A stretch of DNA of 64,000 bases from Thelonectria olida. Taxonomy: Eukaryota; Ascomycota; Sordariomycetes; Hypocreales; Nectriaceae. This document shows, one piece after another, positions 1-9,075 of the stretch. The stretch is from contig JAGPYM010000024.1 of assembly GCA_020736575.1 (NCBI GenBank), positions 124,001-188,000 on the forward strand. The letters are read 5' to 3'. Made by a program: the position numbers and the translations under genes. A model generated the notes under the pieces. The model did no database searches, had not been told where the DNA came from, and saw only the letters and a program-made list of their open reading frames with translations. Positions within the stretch are counted from its first letter, which is position 1, and each line of letters begins with the position of its first letter.

Positions 1-290
1 ATACAGCGGGACCATCTCCTTCGGCTGGATTCTCATAGAAATCCACGGGCAGGAGGTCTGGAAGGCGACCTTCTCGTTGGGTAGGCTCCTCGGGCGTCTT
101 GGCGCGTAAGACGGGTTCCTTGATAGCCCGACCGCTATAGAAGAAGCGTTCGAAGCTATCGAGGATGTAATCCGTCTTGGCAGGCACGGCATGACTGACG
201 AAGCGGGAACACAACGCTGGATGAAGGATAGCAGCTGCCCAATAGACTTGTGTTTGGTTTAAAAGCTCCTTATATCGCTGGAGCTGATTG
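1..290 (-). pseudogene. hAT transposase, C-terminal region fragment
   Basis: One minus-strand frame stays open from about position 290 to the window edge. Near its start it reads RYKELLNQTQVYWAAAILHP, which resembles the stretch ahead of the dimerization domain of hAT transposases (Tyr-rich helix, then an AAxILHP-type motif). The hAT at 25-27 kb has the equivalent KLNEYYTKLGESPLFAASII. An acidic, proline-rich stretch follows, also as in hAT proteins. The catalytic core would lie upstream, where the sequence is instead a candidate LTR and a LINE, so the 5' part is missing here. The frame reads a few codons into the LTR, so the exact border is uncertain. The family call is by motif only and rests on about 90 residues. 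Confidence 0.5.
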
Positions 291-434
291 TGTTGAAATG
301 AGAAGATTCAGATTGCTTAATTCTTACAAGTGAGAGGTGGAAGGGCCACCATCTATATATAGGTATGGGTAGCTGTAGAATGTTCTAGGGCTCTGCCACC
401 GACTTGATCGTCTAACACCCGCGACTTCCAACAA
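291..434 (-). repeat. candidate solo LTR (Copia-like), 144 bp
   Basis: Read on the minus strand this begins TGTTGGAAGTCG and ends TTTCAACA, the TG...CA ends of an LTR. It carries a TATATATAG box at about 352-360 and a T-rich 3' part. No primer-binding site or gag/pol follows; hAT-like coding sequence abuts it. The five bases on each side (gattg and aagag) do not match, so no target-site duplication is seen. The first 53 bp on the minus strand recur at 63695-63747. Confidence 0.4.
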
Positions 435-436
435 AG

Positions 437-451
437 AGCAGGCTTGGAAAG
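437..451. repeat. 15-bp target-site duplication, left copy of the LINE
   Basis: AGCAGGCTTGGAAAG occurs here and again exactly at 6452-6466. The two copies bracket the LINE, so they define its ends and the insertion site. Confidence 0.85.
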
Positions 452-783
452 GTTCAGGTTCAGGTTCTATTCCTACTCGGTTTTAGCCGCCATTTCTCGG
501 CAGCCATGCCCGGTAAGCGGGGTTTGGCCGACGGCCGAAGCGCTCCGAATGTTTATCCGTTACGCCCCACTTCGCCAACGCCGTTTGGCGTTTGACCAGC
601 TGTCTCCAAACTTCCCACTTTTCCTCCTAAACCTCTATCTACAACAACGGGCTGCCAACCACTGTAGATCGCGGTTCTAAATACTAATGTACACATGCTT
701 TTAGGCTCCTATAAGGCGAGGTATACGCCTCGTGTATGGGTCCTTCTACCTACAGTCTCCCCCCAGCGCTCGGCTTCGTCTGG

Positions 784-3700
784 TTACGGACTGATCCTGA
801 ATTGCCCAAGGATCTGGGTTTGTTCCATGAACTTGACGACCTTTGCTGCTACTTTGCGCTCGCTCAGCAGTGTCCGGAGATTTTGACGTCCTGGAAATTG
901 GCCTAGTTCCTGATTTCGAAGTGCGGTGTGCTTCCTGCATTGAAGTAGGATGTGGGTTACTGTCTGCCGTCCTTCGCCGCAGTTGCATCTCGGATCGGTG
1001 ACCCCTGGCACTCTTCGTTTGAAGAGAAAGTCGTTCATCCCAATCTTTTCCGTCCGGAGTTGGATGTAAATGGCGCTCTGCCTCTTGCTGAAGTGCTTGT
1101 GTGGCTGTAGTACTTTTGGCGTTGGCTCCGGTGTGTGCCTGAAGGTTGTCCGGCCCCTGGTTTCCTGTCGCCACTGCGTTTTCCATCTGTCGTTGACAAC
1201 TCTGCGCGACCACATTTTTAATGTGGACTTCAAGGAATACAGTACCGGGGGTTGCTGTGCCCTTAGTCCTGGCGGTCCTCTCTGTCTCCATCCCGTGGCT
1301 TCTTTGGCCGCTCCATCGGCCGCTTCGTTGCCGTAAATCCCCTTGTGGGCTGGGATCCATCGGATCTCAACGGTCAAGCCTTGTGTTTGTAGTTCCTGTA
1401 TTCGCTTCGTTATGTCTTGGAGAAGGTATGACCCCGATTTGCCCCTGGGCCTCGCCGCCGACCTGATAGCTGCTTGGTTGTCTGTGTAGATCAAGATTTT
1501 CTTTCTGATATTGCCTTGGCTTCTGTCTTCCTGGGCGATCTGGAGAGCTAGGGAGATCCCTTGGAGTTCGCCGGCGTACACTGTCGATACGGTGTCGTCG
1601 CCCATGTAGGCGCTCCTGCTTTGACTGGTCGTCGTGCACACTGCCGCAGCGCCCACGTGTCCGTTGATGCCACTTCCATCCGTGTATATGTGTATAGCGT
1701 TTGGCTCATTGCCGATGCCGTACTGGTGTCTCGCTTGTGCTTTCTCGACGCTCTCTTCGATGAACGTTTTTGGGCCTCTCCACCATGGTGGGACGACGTG
1801 TGGGGTGACTACTTCCATTTTCTCCATCTCGAACCCTTGTTCGTCCTGTATGGCTTTCTGTATTGCTCTGCGTGGGCTCATTTTTGTCTTTCCTCCTCTC
1901 AGACCATCTGCACTGTGCTGGGATTCTTGTCCCCCAAAGCCGATTCTTCCCAGACAGTCCGCGTTGTGCTTCCAGATTTGATGTTCGATGGGCAGAAGAT
2001 GTGTTTCGACGTCCAGGGCGGGGGCTGACGTGGCTTTGAAGGCACCAGAAATCGCCCTGGCTGCCCGTGCCTGCAGACTTTGCAGTTGTGCCAGTGTCTT
2101 GTTTGTGTACGGCATGTTTCGCGTTCTCCAGTTTGAGTTTGACCACGCAGAGCATGCATATACGATCTGTGGCACCACCACCCCTCGGTAGATCTTCCTC
2201 ATGTCTTGGAGGGTAAGGCCCCAGGTTGAGCTACCCAGGCTACTTAGGGCTGAGATTGTTTTCGTCGCCTTCCTCCGTATTTCGTCTACGTGGGGCTTCC
2301 ACTGCAGCGCAGAGTCCATGATGAGTCCTAGATATTTGCAGGTCGGCTTTGCCGGGATCTCGCCCCATGCCGTTTGCAGTGGGTGTTGAATATCTATTCT
2401 CGTGCGTGCCCTGGTGAAGTGTATGAGTTGGAATTTGCTGGGTGAGAAGACTGACGCATGGGTTTTCGCCCACTGCTCGGCTGTTTGGAGTGCTCCTTGA
2501 AGTTTGTTGCATGTTTCCGTCGTCGTATCTCCCCATGTGAGGATCGCCACGTCGTCAATGAACCCAGTAGAGGTGGTGTCCTCTGCTTGATTGCAGCTCT
2601 CGATGAGATCTGCGTTGTAGAAAATGTAGAGGATTGGTGAGAGCGGCGAGCCTTGTACTGTCCCGGTCGAGATTCTGTGTCGCTCGGTTCTGAATCCATC
2701 GATCGAGATCCTGGTGTGTCGGTCTTCAAGAAGACTCGATATCCACCGAACAGTCTTCTCATCAATTTTCCTCTTCCGTAGGTTGTGCAGGAGCCGCTTG
2801 TGTGATACGTTGTCGAAGGCGCCGGAGACGTCGAGTAATAGCAAGCTGGCTACCTGGCCTCGGCCTATGTTCCACGCCTCATAGATCTTATCGATGATGT
2901 GATGCACGGCGTGCTCGGCGGATCTCATCTTCCTACCTCCCATGTGGGTTGAGGGGAGCAGGTTATGTGTCTCCGCCACATAGCTCAGTCGGTTTGCTAT
3001 TATGGCATCCATGATCTTGCCTATGGTGTTCAACAACCCTATCGGCCGGTAAGACCCAGGAATGGTGTAGTTGTCCTTTCCCTGCTTCCTCAGTACAACT
3101 GTTGTCGATTCCCTGAAGTGTTGTGGACAGTAACCGAGATTGAGGCTCTGGTTGAAAATCGCCGACAGGTGAGGCTTAATCCATGTCGCTGCTAGTTGCA
3201 ATGCTTTGTTCGGGATGCTATCAGGGCCGGGAGCCTTGAGCGGCGAGGCTTCTTGCATGGCTCTCTCCACTTCTTGTTCTGTAATGGGCGGCATCGTTAT
3301 CCGGTCCGGGTAAGTCGCGTCTTCGATGTCGCCAATCTCTGCTTCCGGTGGGGAGGGAAAGAATGCCTTCCTGAAGATCTCTGCCTTTTCCGCTGGGTCT
3401 GAGACCATTTGAGAGGTGTCTGGGTGCTGTAGTGTAGGTGTTACCTCTGGTGCCTGAGTGGTTCTGTTTCTAGCCCATTTTGCCATTCTCCAGAGAGCCT
3501 CTGGTGACTCTGAAGCTCTCTCAACATTATCTCGATGCGCTCTTCGCAGTGCCTTCTTGATTACCCTGCCTTTGTGATTTCTAGCCGCTCGGTATGCCTC
3601 CCATGTTTCTTCCGTGTGGTAGAGATTGTGGAGTCGCCTGAGGCGCTTGGTCTCTGCCAGCACTCGCGTGCACTCCTCATCCCAGCCGCGTCTGGATTTA

Positions 3701-4620
3701 GGTGACCATGTCCTTTGGGGCACTGCTGTCTCTATCGCACTCTTCAGCGCTGCAACTATTTCCCCCACGTACCGATCAAGCGCGCTTCGGGTTCTCGGTC
3801 TTCGCTGCGGCGGCAGCTTGCCCAGGACCGCAGACCTGAATCTCTTCTCATCTATCGATTTCCAGTTTCTGGTGGGTTCTCTGCTGAGTTGCTTGGCTGA
3901 CATGTCGAGGGAAGTGACGATCGGCAAGTGGTCTGAGTCGTGGTCGAGACTACGGTCTACTTCGCATCTGATGACCCGATCGACCAGGCCGAGGGTGACC
4001 AGGCAGAGATCGATTGTTGTCTGCCTTTTGCCTTCTTCGTACGTGATAGTGCCTGGTGCCAGAGTGTTTGTGAGGTTATAGTCTTCCATAATCTCGACGA
4101 GATCTTCTGCCTCCGCCTCTGTTCTAGGGACATGGGAGCCCCCCCACAACTCATGATGTAGATTGAAGTCTCCGATTAGTATCTGCTCTGTTTGTCGAGC
4201 CGAGTCGAGCACCCTTCGCAGTTGAGGTAGTACGCTTCGCCTATTTTCCGCCGTTTGGTCGGGGTTGTAAATGTTGTGCACCTTGACCTCTCTCATCTCG
4301 TCTCCTTGTCCTAAGGTTATCGTTACTGTGCAAAGGTCCCGACCGTGCGACTCGAATTGCCACTTTGAATGATCAAGGCGTTTGTTGATATACAGACACA
4401 CCCTTGCTGGGCTTCCGCCTTCATTTTGGGGGTAGCATAGATGGAACTGGTCTTTTGCCGGATGGTGTGTGGTGTGCATGAAGGAATTCGCCCATGGTTC
4501 CTGGATGGCTAAGATGTCGAATTTCATTACCCTTGGGTCCCGTAGGAGGGTAGCCATAACGATGTCTCTCGATTTTCTGACGTTATACTGTAATATTGAG
4601 AGTGATTCCGTGTGTCTCAT
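784..4620 (-). CDS. LINE ORF2 polyprotein (endonuclease, reverse transcriptase, RNase H)
   Basis: 1278 residues. The N-terminal ~235 residues form an AP-type endonuclease/exonuclease/phosphatase domain (YNVRKS, QEPW, GDFNLHHELWGG, SDHLPIV), which nicks target DNA. The reverse transcriptase follows at roughly 440-720, with YRPIGLLNTIGK, LLLDVSGAFDNVSH, GSPLSPILY and the catalytic FIDDV box. RNase H is at about 950-1080 (YTDGSG, GEL, YTDNQAA, WIPAHKG..GNEAAD). A C-terminal Cys/His finger (CNC...H....C) lies near 1220. Its ATG overlaps the ORF1 stop in ATGA (4617-4620), an arrangement that allows termination-reinitiation. No internal stop or frameshift is visible. Family known: such proteins carry out target-primed reverse transcription. 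Confidence 0.93.
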   Translation of the reverse strand: MRHTESLSILQYNVRKSRDIVMATLLRDPRVMKFDILAIQEPWANSFMHTTHHPAKDQFHLCYPQNEGGSPARVCLYINKRLDHSKWQFESHGRDLCTVTITLGQGDEMREVKVHNIYNPDQTAENRRSVLPQLRRVLDSARQTEQILIGDFNLHHELWGGSHVPRTEAEAEDLVEIMEDYNLTNTLAPGTITYEEGKRQTTIDLCLVTLGLVDRVIRCEVDRSLDHDSDHLPIVTSLDMSAKQLSREPTRNWKSIDEKRFRSAVLGKLPPQRRPRTRSALDRYVGEIVAALKSAIETAVPQRTWSPKSRRGWDEECTRVLAETKRLRRLHNLYHTEETWEAYRAARNHKGRVIKKALRRAHRDNVERASESPEALWRMAKWARNRTTQAPEVTPTLQHPDTSQMVSDPAEKAEIFRKAFFPSPPEAEIGDIEDATYPDRITMPPITEQEVERAMQEASPLKAPGPDSIPNKALQLAATWIKPHLSAIFNQSLNLGYCPQHFRESTTVVLRKQGKDNYTIPGSYRPIGLLNTIGKIMDAIIANRLSYVAETHNLLPSTHMGGRKMRSAEHAVHHIIDKIYEAWNIGRGQVASLLLLDVSGAFDNVSHKRLLHNLRKRKIDEKTVRWISSLLEDRHTRISIDGFRTERHRISTGTVQGSPLSPILYIFYNADLIESCNQAEDTTSTGFIDDVAILTWGDTTTETCNKLQGALQTAEQWAKTHASVFSPSKFQLIHFTRARTRIDIQHPLQTAWGEIPAKPTCKYLGLIMDSALQWKPHVDEIRRKATKTISALSSLGSSTWGLTLQDMRKIYRGVVVPQIVYACSAWSNSNWRTRNMPYTNKTLAQLQSLQARAARAISGAFKATSAPALDVETHLLPIEHQIWKHNADCLGRIGFGGQESQHSADGLRGGKTKMSPRRAIQKAIQDEQGFEMEKMEVVTPHVVPPWWRGPKTFIEESVEKAQARHQYGIGNEPNAIHIYTDGSGINGHVGAAAVCTTTSQSRSAYMGDDTVSTVYAGELQGISLALQIAQEDRSQGNIRKKILIYTDNQAAIRSAARPRGKSGSYLLQDITKRIQELQTQGLTVEIRWIPAHKGIYGNEAADGAAKEATGWRQRGPPGLRAQQPPVLYSLKSTLKMWSRRVVNDRWKTQWRQETRGRTTFRHTPEPTPKVLQPHKHFSKRQSAIYIQLRTEKIGMNDFLFKRRVPGVTDPRCNCGEGRQTVTHILLQCRKHTALRNQELGQFPGRQNLRTLLSERKVAAKVVKFMEQTQILGQFRISP

Positions 4621-6341
4621 TCACGGTTGTCAACGTCCATGTTCTCCGCTTGGTAGGTGCCGTGTAGTCGTGCCGAGTTTGCATCGAGGGCTTCCAGTGC
4701 CCTTCTAGATGGCGTTATGATTCTTTGGGGCCGTTGACTGCCCGTGTTGACTGTGATTTCGTTCTCAACCTCGTTCGGGGCGACTGCGTTGCTTCCAGGG
4801 TTGGCTCTCTTTTGCCCTCTCTTCGTCGGTGACCTGCTTCTTCCTTGCCGATTCTGCTGACTGCGGCCAGGTGCGAGAGATGGCGCTCCCTCCCGGATGA
4901 TTCGTCCGATCGGCTCCTCCTGGGCTCTCACAGTTGGGTTCGCCTGGCTGACTGCCATGCTGCTCTGTGGCTCTAGGTGGTACCTGGGACGTGCGGCGTA
5001 TGCGGCCTTGACCTTGGCCATCTCCTCCTTCCTGATTGCACACTGGTTGCTCCAGGCCTCGTGTTGACCTTTACAGTTGGCGCACTTTCTGAGTACGCTC
5101 CTGTCGGATTTGACAGGGCATTCACGGGACGCGTGTTCTTGAGCGCAGTAGCCGCATCTCGTCGTTGCCTTGCACTGGGTTCCTATGTGGCCATATCCTT
5201 GACAGCCGAAGCATTGCCTCAGTCGGCACGACCTGTTGTACAGCTCGCACTGAAAGACCTCCCCTTGCCAGATCAGGCCCTCGTCGATGATCTTGTTGGC
5301 GTCTTGGGGTCTTGTAAACTCAATGATAATCGAGGAAGCAGCCTTTTCCGCAGATTTCCTCGTGAGCCAGCCTATGTATTTTATCTCGGCGCTCGGGATG
5401 AACGGTCTGTTTTCCTGGAGAATGCTGTCTCTGGTGTCCTCAAGTTGGCTCACATCTATCGAGCTGGTACGGATGCCGTGAACAAGAACTCCGTATGTTG
5501 GAATGCGCACTGTTGCTCCATTGCCGAGCCGGTGCTCCCAGTCCTCAGCGAACTGTCGGAGTACCTCCATGTCAGAGGTCGTAGCCGTCTTGATGCTAAG
5601 GTCACCGCTTTTGAGTTGGTTAGTTGACACCGTCTTGATGTTCTCTATATGCTCGTTTCCGCTTTGTTCTATAGCACGGTCTACGTGTGCTTTCAGGCTA
5701 CGGGGGTTCATCGCCCGTAGGCTGGCTATGGTGAGTGGGTTCCGAATGTTCACGGTGATCTCTCGGAGCACTTGCGCATGTGGTGCCTTGTTTTGGTTCA
5801 GTGGATTGTGCATGCTAGTAGCTAGCCCATTACCAGCTGCTACAGATGCGTAGGTCCGTGGCAAGCTCGGGCGGTTGTGCTGGTCTGCGTTCTTGATCTC
5901 TCTCACCATTGTCATGACTGTTCTGCCGATATCGATCGATTCTCTGGCTGCCGCCTTCGTCTCGTTCTGTGTTTTGTGGCCCTCGCGTATTCCTTCTAAT
6001 GCCTGCTGGCCCGTGTTCGCTGCCTGTTTGAGTTCCGTCTTGATATCGTTGAGAGCCTGCATCGTGCTTTCCGCCGCGATCTTCGATTCGGTTCTTACCA
6101 TCTGTAGTGCGTCATGTACAGTGCCGAGGTCTGGGATGTTGTGGATCTTATTGACGAGGGATAGTGCGCCCATGGCCATGATCTTGGCTAGGTCATGGGG
6201 GACAGGTTGGTCTTTCGCGCGTTCGATGCACAAGAGGGCGTCCCTGAGGTATTTGCCGAGTTGCGTGGCGTGCTCGCGGAATTCGACTGGCCATGCCACC
6301 TCTTGGGGCCACGAAGTCGCCATGATCGTCTGAAAACGCAC
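4617..6341 (-). CDS. LINE ORF1 Gag-like protein with three zinc knuckles
   Basis: 574 residues. The N-terminal ~170 residues are helix-rich and coiled-coil-like. A central region may be the RNA-binding part. Three Cys/His knuckles lie near residues 395-450: CFGCQGYGHIGTQC, CGYCAQEHASREC and CANCKGQHEAWSNQC. The C-terminal tail is rich in Arg, Ser and Pro (PTKRGQKRANPGS). ORF1 proteins of LINEs bind element RNA and form the ribonucleoprotein. It sits directly upstream of ORF2, with a 4-base overlap, and is read from the same presumed bicistronic transcript. The start chosen is the most upstream ATG; a second Met seven codons in (MATSWPQ) is equally possible. The frame is undamaged. Confidence 0.88.
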   Translation of the reverse strand: MRFQTIMATSWPQEVAWPVEFREHATQLGKYLRDALLCIERAKDQPVPHDLAKIMAMGALSLVNKIHNIPDLGTVHDALQMVRTESKIAAESTMQALNDIKTELKQAANTGQQALEGIREGHKTQNETKAAARESIDIGRTVMTMVREIKNADQHNRPSLPRTYASVAAGNGLATSMHNPLNQNKAPHAQVLREITVNIRNPLTIASLRAMNPRSLKAHVDRAIEQSGNEHIENIKTVSTNQLKSGDLSIKTATTSDMEVLRQFAEDWEHRLGNGATVRIPTYGVLVHGIRTSSIDVSQLEDTRDSILQENRPFIPSAEIKYIGWLTRKSAEKAASSIIIEFTRPQDANKIIDEGLIWQGEVFQCELYNRSCRLRQCFGCQGYGHIGTQCKATTRCGYCAQEHASRECPVKSDRSVLRKCANCKGQHEAWSNQCAIRKEEMAKVKAAYAARPRYHLEPQSSMAVSQANPTVRAQEEPIGRIIREGAPSLAPGRSQQNRQGRSRSPTKRGQKRANPGSNAVAPNEVENEITVNTGSQRPQRIITPSRRALEALDANSARLHGTYQAENMDVDNRE

Positions 6342-6451
6342 TGGGCGATGCGCTAGACTTCAGGCTATTCAATTGACTCGTTGGAGAGGCGTGAGAGTGC
6401 TGTTTGGGCTGTTGTTTCAAAAATTCGTTCTCGCTGTTGTGAAAAGTTTCC

Positions 6452-6466
6452 AGCAGGCTTGGAAAG
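6452..6466. repeat. 15-bp target-site duplication, right copy of the LINE
   Basis: Exact copy of 437-451. On the minus strand it abuts the 5' end of the LINE, which begins GGAAACTTTTCACAAC, so the element does not look 5'-truncated. Confidence 0.85.
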
Positions 6467-6566
6467 ATGCGATGACACGAACACGAAGACATCACGAGGA
6501 AAATCACGTGAAAAAAAAAAAAAAAAAAAAATAAACATGAAGAGAACACGAATCTAATAACGACAG

Positions 6567-6620
6567 CACGTGATTTTAAGGCGGGAGAATGAACACGTGA
6601 TTTTAAGGCGAGAGGGTGAA
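6567..6620. repeat. 27-bp tandem duplication
   Basis: Two adjacent copies begin CACGTGATTTTAAGGCG, at 6567 and 6594, and differ at a few positions. CACGTG is a possible E-box, but no gene beside it justifies a regulatory call. Confidence 0.6.
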
Positions 6621-6792
6621 CGCGGGTGGGGCATAAGACCTTTCGTCACGTCGTTCCTCAAGGCAATCCGGGCCAACCAGACGTGTAGTTGCGCTTCCGA
6701 ATCGGGTAATCACTTAATCCGGTAATTTTCCCGGGGGTGGAATTTCGGGGGTGAAAAATCCCAGAGCTTAAGAAGACCTTTCGTACCGAAAG

Positions 6793-6835
6793 GCATGCCC
6801 GCGTATCAATTCGTCATGCCCCCCTATCAATTGCC
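6793..6835. repeat. relic terminal repeat of a MULE
   Basis: CATGCCCGCGTATCAATTCG and the following CATGCCCCCCTATCAATTGC match the right terminal repeat of the MULE at 44.9 kb (CATGCGTCCCTATCAATTCT, CATGCGTCCCTATCAATTGC) with a few substitutions. No transposase or partner repeat lies nearby, so it is probably one end of an old, deleted relative. Confidence 0.6.
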
Positions 6836-7432
6836 TAGCAAAAAAGAGAAATAGTCGAATATGATCAGAAGCACCAGTCCTCAATGGTCAAACCATAATA
6901 TGTCTCAATGGCCTCACCTCCAGGCTCCGAGGCGACTTAGAAAGGAAACCATACAGGAGCCCGATTGCTCGACAAGCGAATACGGCATAGGAAGATAGAG
7001 TACCTCGTACAATGGAAGGGACGGCCGGAGAAGGAGAAGTCATAGGAGAACAAATCGACGATAGCCGTGTGCGGATCAGGGAGTTGGAAGAGCGAACATG
7101 AAGTTTGCGAACGTGTCAGCGTGTCGCGACAGGATTGGATGGGAAACATGTTAGATACTACACATGTCTCAAGAGTAGTTGGTGCAGGAGTTATTTATAT
7201 TTATTTACGATAGATTGTTAAGCATGGCTTGGGCAAAGTCGGTGCAGTGGACCAGCGTCAGTTCGCTGGGCAGAAGGCTTCTCCAGTAGTCGCTATTAGT
7301 AGCTGTTCCTTATCGGCTCTGCCCATAAGTGTTCCCTTTACATCGACGTTAGACAACCCTGCGGAGACTTAGAGGCTGCCTCCTGGTTGATAATTCGTGA
7401 TGGAATGGGGAGAGAAAGAGAGGCTTTATATA

Positions 7433-7869
7433 ACGTACTTGATAAGCGAGTGCCACAGATAAGCGAATGCAACACTTATACTGTACACCTAAAAGTAAAA
7501 GTATTAGATTTTCTAAAACTAGCTATTTAGTTAATAAAAACTTAAGAAAAATAATGTTAGATCTTTTAGAGAAAAAGTGATAAGATATTATTTTTTTTAA
7601 ATTTTTAATTAATTTATTAATGCTTTTATATTAAAATTAAGGAAAAAAAACAGTGCGAATAAGCTTTTTCTTAATAATTCTATAAATAAAAATAAGTAAA
7701 ATTTTATAAAATTCTCCTATATAATCTGCTATTTAATTAACCCTTTTCTTCAAACCTTAACTATTTTAAGCTTATTTTCGATTTTTAATAATTTTCTTAA
7801 AATCGCGATTTAAGGTGTAAAATGCAATGTGGCATTCGCTTATCTGTGGCACTCGCTTATCAAGTACGT
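7433..7869. mobile_element. 437-bp MITE of the Fot/pogo type (copy A)
   Basis: Terminal inverted repeats of about 42 bp (left starts ACGTACTTGATAAGCGAGTG) are flanked by TA at 7431-7432 and 7870-7871. The interior is AT-rich and non-coding. It aligns along its whole length with the MITE at 55272-55706 and shares its terminal design with the pogo-type element at 28 kb. Part of the AT enrichment may come from RIP. Confidence 0.85.
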
Positions 7870-7977
7870 TATCCGAGACGCAATTTCGTACCTCTAGACT
7901 TTTCCTGATCCATTGCTTGTGGTATATTTGAAGGGCATATGTGGGATTGAGAAGTCGACTGCATGTGCGGGCCAAGT

Positions 7978-9075
7978 CTATGTCTCATTTTCTTCTACAA
8001 TCCCTTCAGGTTCGCTGCTGTCTGAAGACGCCCAAAGGGCCAGGTTGTAAGCAAGGAGATACATGATGAGGATGCTATCGCCATCAGGCTCCTCGGCCAG
8101 GGCGTTGAGCTCGGCCATGCCATCATCAAAAGAATGCTTCGCAAGACGCCGGGCACGATCGCGTGATTTCAGAATTTCGTCGTAGAAGACGGAGAAGTTA
8201 AGAGCCAAGCCCAGCCGCAACGGGTGAATGGCCGTGAGCTCTGTCTGAACAATATTGGCAGCAATCTAAAAAGCAAACCAAAATCTCTGATTAGTATACC
8301 TTGGTTGACTGAATTCTGAACTAAGAGATTTGGAGCCCACCTTGTAGGCCTCGTAGGCAGAGGCAGCTGCTAGATCGCGCTTTTCACCTGACGCGAACTC
8401 AGCCAGGTGACGGCTGTAGTCGCCCTTCCTAAAGACATGAGTCAGCCCAGGTGTTTTCGAGAAGGGAAGGTCAGTAAAATGCGCATACAACTTGTAATAT
8501 AAGGCCCTTGACTCGCCAGTACTGGCATTGGGAATCAGGCTCTCGTCTAGAAGATCCAAGCCGTCCCGGCAGATCTTCTCGAGCTCATTCTCAATCTTGT
8601 TGCGGTATCTACGGATAGTATCAATATGCTTCTCGTTACACCCCAACTCCATTTGCTCGATCGAGGAGATAATGCGCCAGTTGGCCAGGCGGGTGCCGAC
8701 CACCTTCTTAAAAGCAAAGGTGAGCAGGTTCTGCTCATTGACATTGAGCTCACCACCCATCTTGATGACTTCCTTCAGAAGGGGGACCATATCATCGTAC
8801 CGCTCAGCCTGGCCACAGAGGCGAGCGAGGAAAATCTGGCTATAGCCATGAATTAGTGTTATGGGCCTGGAGAGACTGATCAAGCGGATAGACAAACTTC
8901 GTACGATGCATGGAAAAAGCGGCCGGCGGGAGCAATTTAAGGAGGGCTTGTTTTGTGACCCCGCAACTGTAACGAATGGGTTTCTGATTTTGTCGGGCAG
9001 AAAGGAGTAGTATAAATGGTGATTGCAGCTTACAGCATTGCCGTAGTCGGGCAAATATAGCGGGTTGCGCGCCAA
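7978..9075 (-). CDS. divergent 14-3-3 protein, four exons
   Basis: Exons on the minus strand are 9075-9034, 8835-8489, 8428-8341 and 8265-7978; every intron has GT..AG ends and the frame is kept, giving 254 residues. Hallmarks of 14-3-3 proteins are clear: [74 protein letters not shown]. The family forms dimers that bind phosphoserine peptides on client proteins in cytosol and nucleus. Two residues of the conserved phosphate-binding set appear changed: the Arg equivalent to human zeta Arg56 is Leu ([11 protein letters not shown]) and the Tyr equivalent to Tyr128 is His (SRHLAE). Lys49 and Arg127 are kept. The C-terminal helix is also altered (LLAYNLALW for LLRDNLTLW) and the N-terminus [14 protein letters not shown] is unusual. 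It lies between a MITE 108 bp downstream and a Gypsy fragment upstream, so it may be a fast-evolving extra copy. The Leu and His changes are read directly; loss of binding is inference. Confidence 0.85.

Larger units (their letters stand above)
452..6451 (-). mobile_element. complete Tad-type LINE (non-LTR retrotransposon), 6.0 kb
   Basis: The element lies on the minus strand. Its 5' end is at 6451 and its 3' end at 452, set by a perfect 15-bp duplication on both sides. It has a 5' leader of about 110 bp, a Gag-like ORF1, an ORF2 with endonuclease, reverse transcriptase and RNase H, and a 332-bp 3' UTR. Both reading frames are open from end to end. The 3' terminus is not poly(A) but a short repeat of GAACCT (minus strand GAACCTGAACCTGAAC). 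A small stem-loop, CGAGG/CCTCG, lies in the 3' UTR near 717-732. Intact ORFs plus a perfect duplication point to a recent insertion that may still be active. The RNase H domain and CCHC ORF1 fit the Tad/I group. Confidence 0.9.
6467..7432. other. non-coding stretch with short repeats
   Basis: No gene is recognisable. It holds a 21-base A run (6511-6531), two CACGTGATTTT blocks opposed by AAAATCACGTG at about 6499, a 27-bp tandem duplication and a relic MULE terminal repeat (listed separately). Short ORFs here have no recognisable motif. Confidence 0.6.

Noticed and set aside
746..2155. Several ORFs of 90-204 codons on both strands inside the LINE
   Set aside because: They are other-frame readings of the LINE ORF2 reverse transcriptase and RNase H regions.
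6511..6531. 21-base A run as the poly(A) tail of the LINE
   Set aside because: The LINE is on the minus strand with its 3' end at 452, and the 15-bp duplication places this run outside the element, beyond the 5' end.
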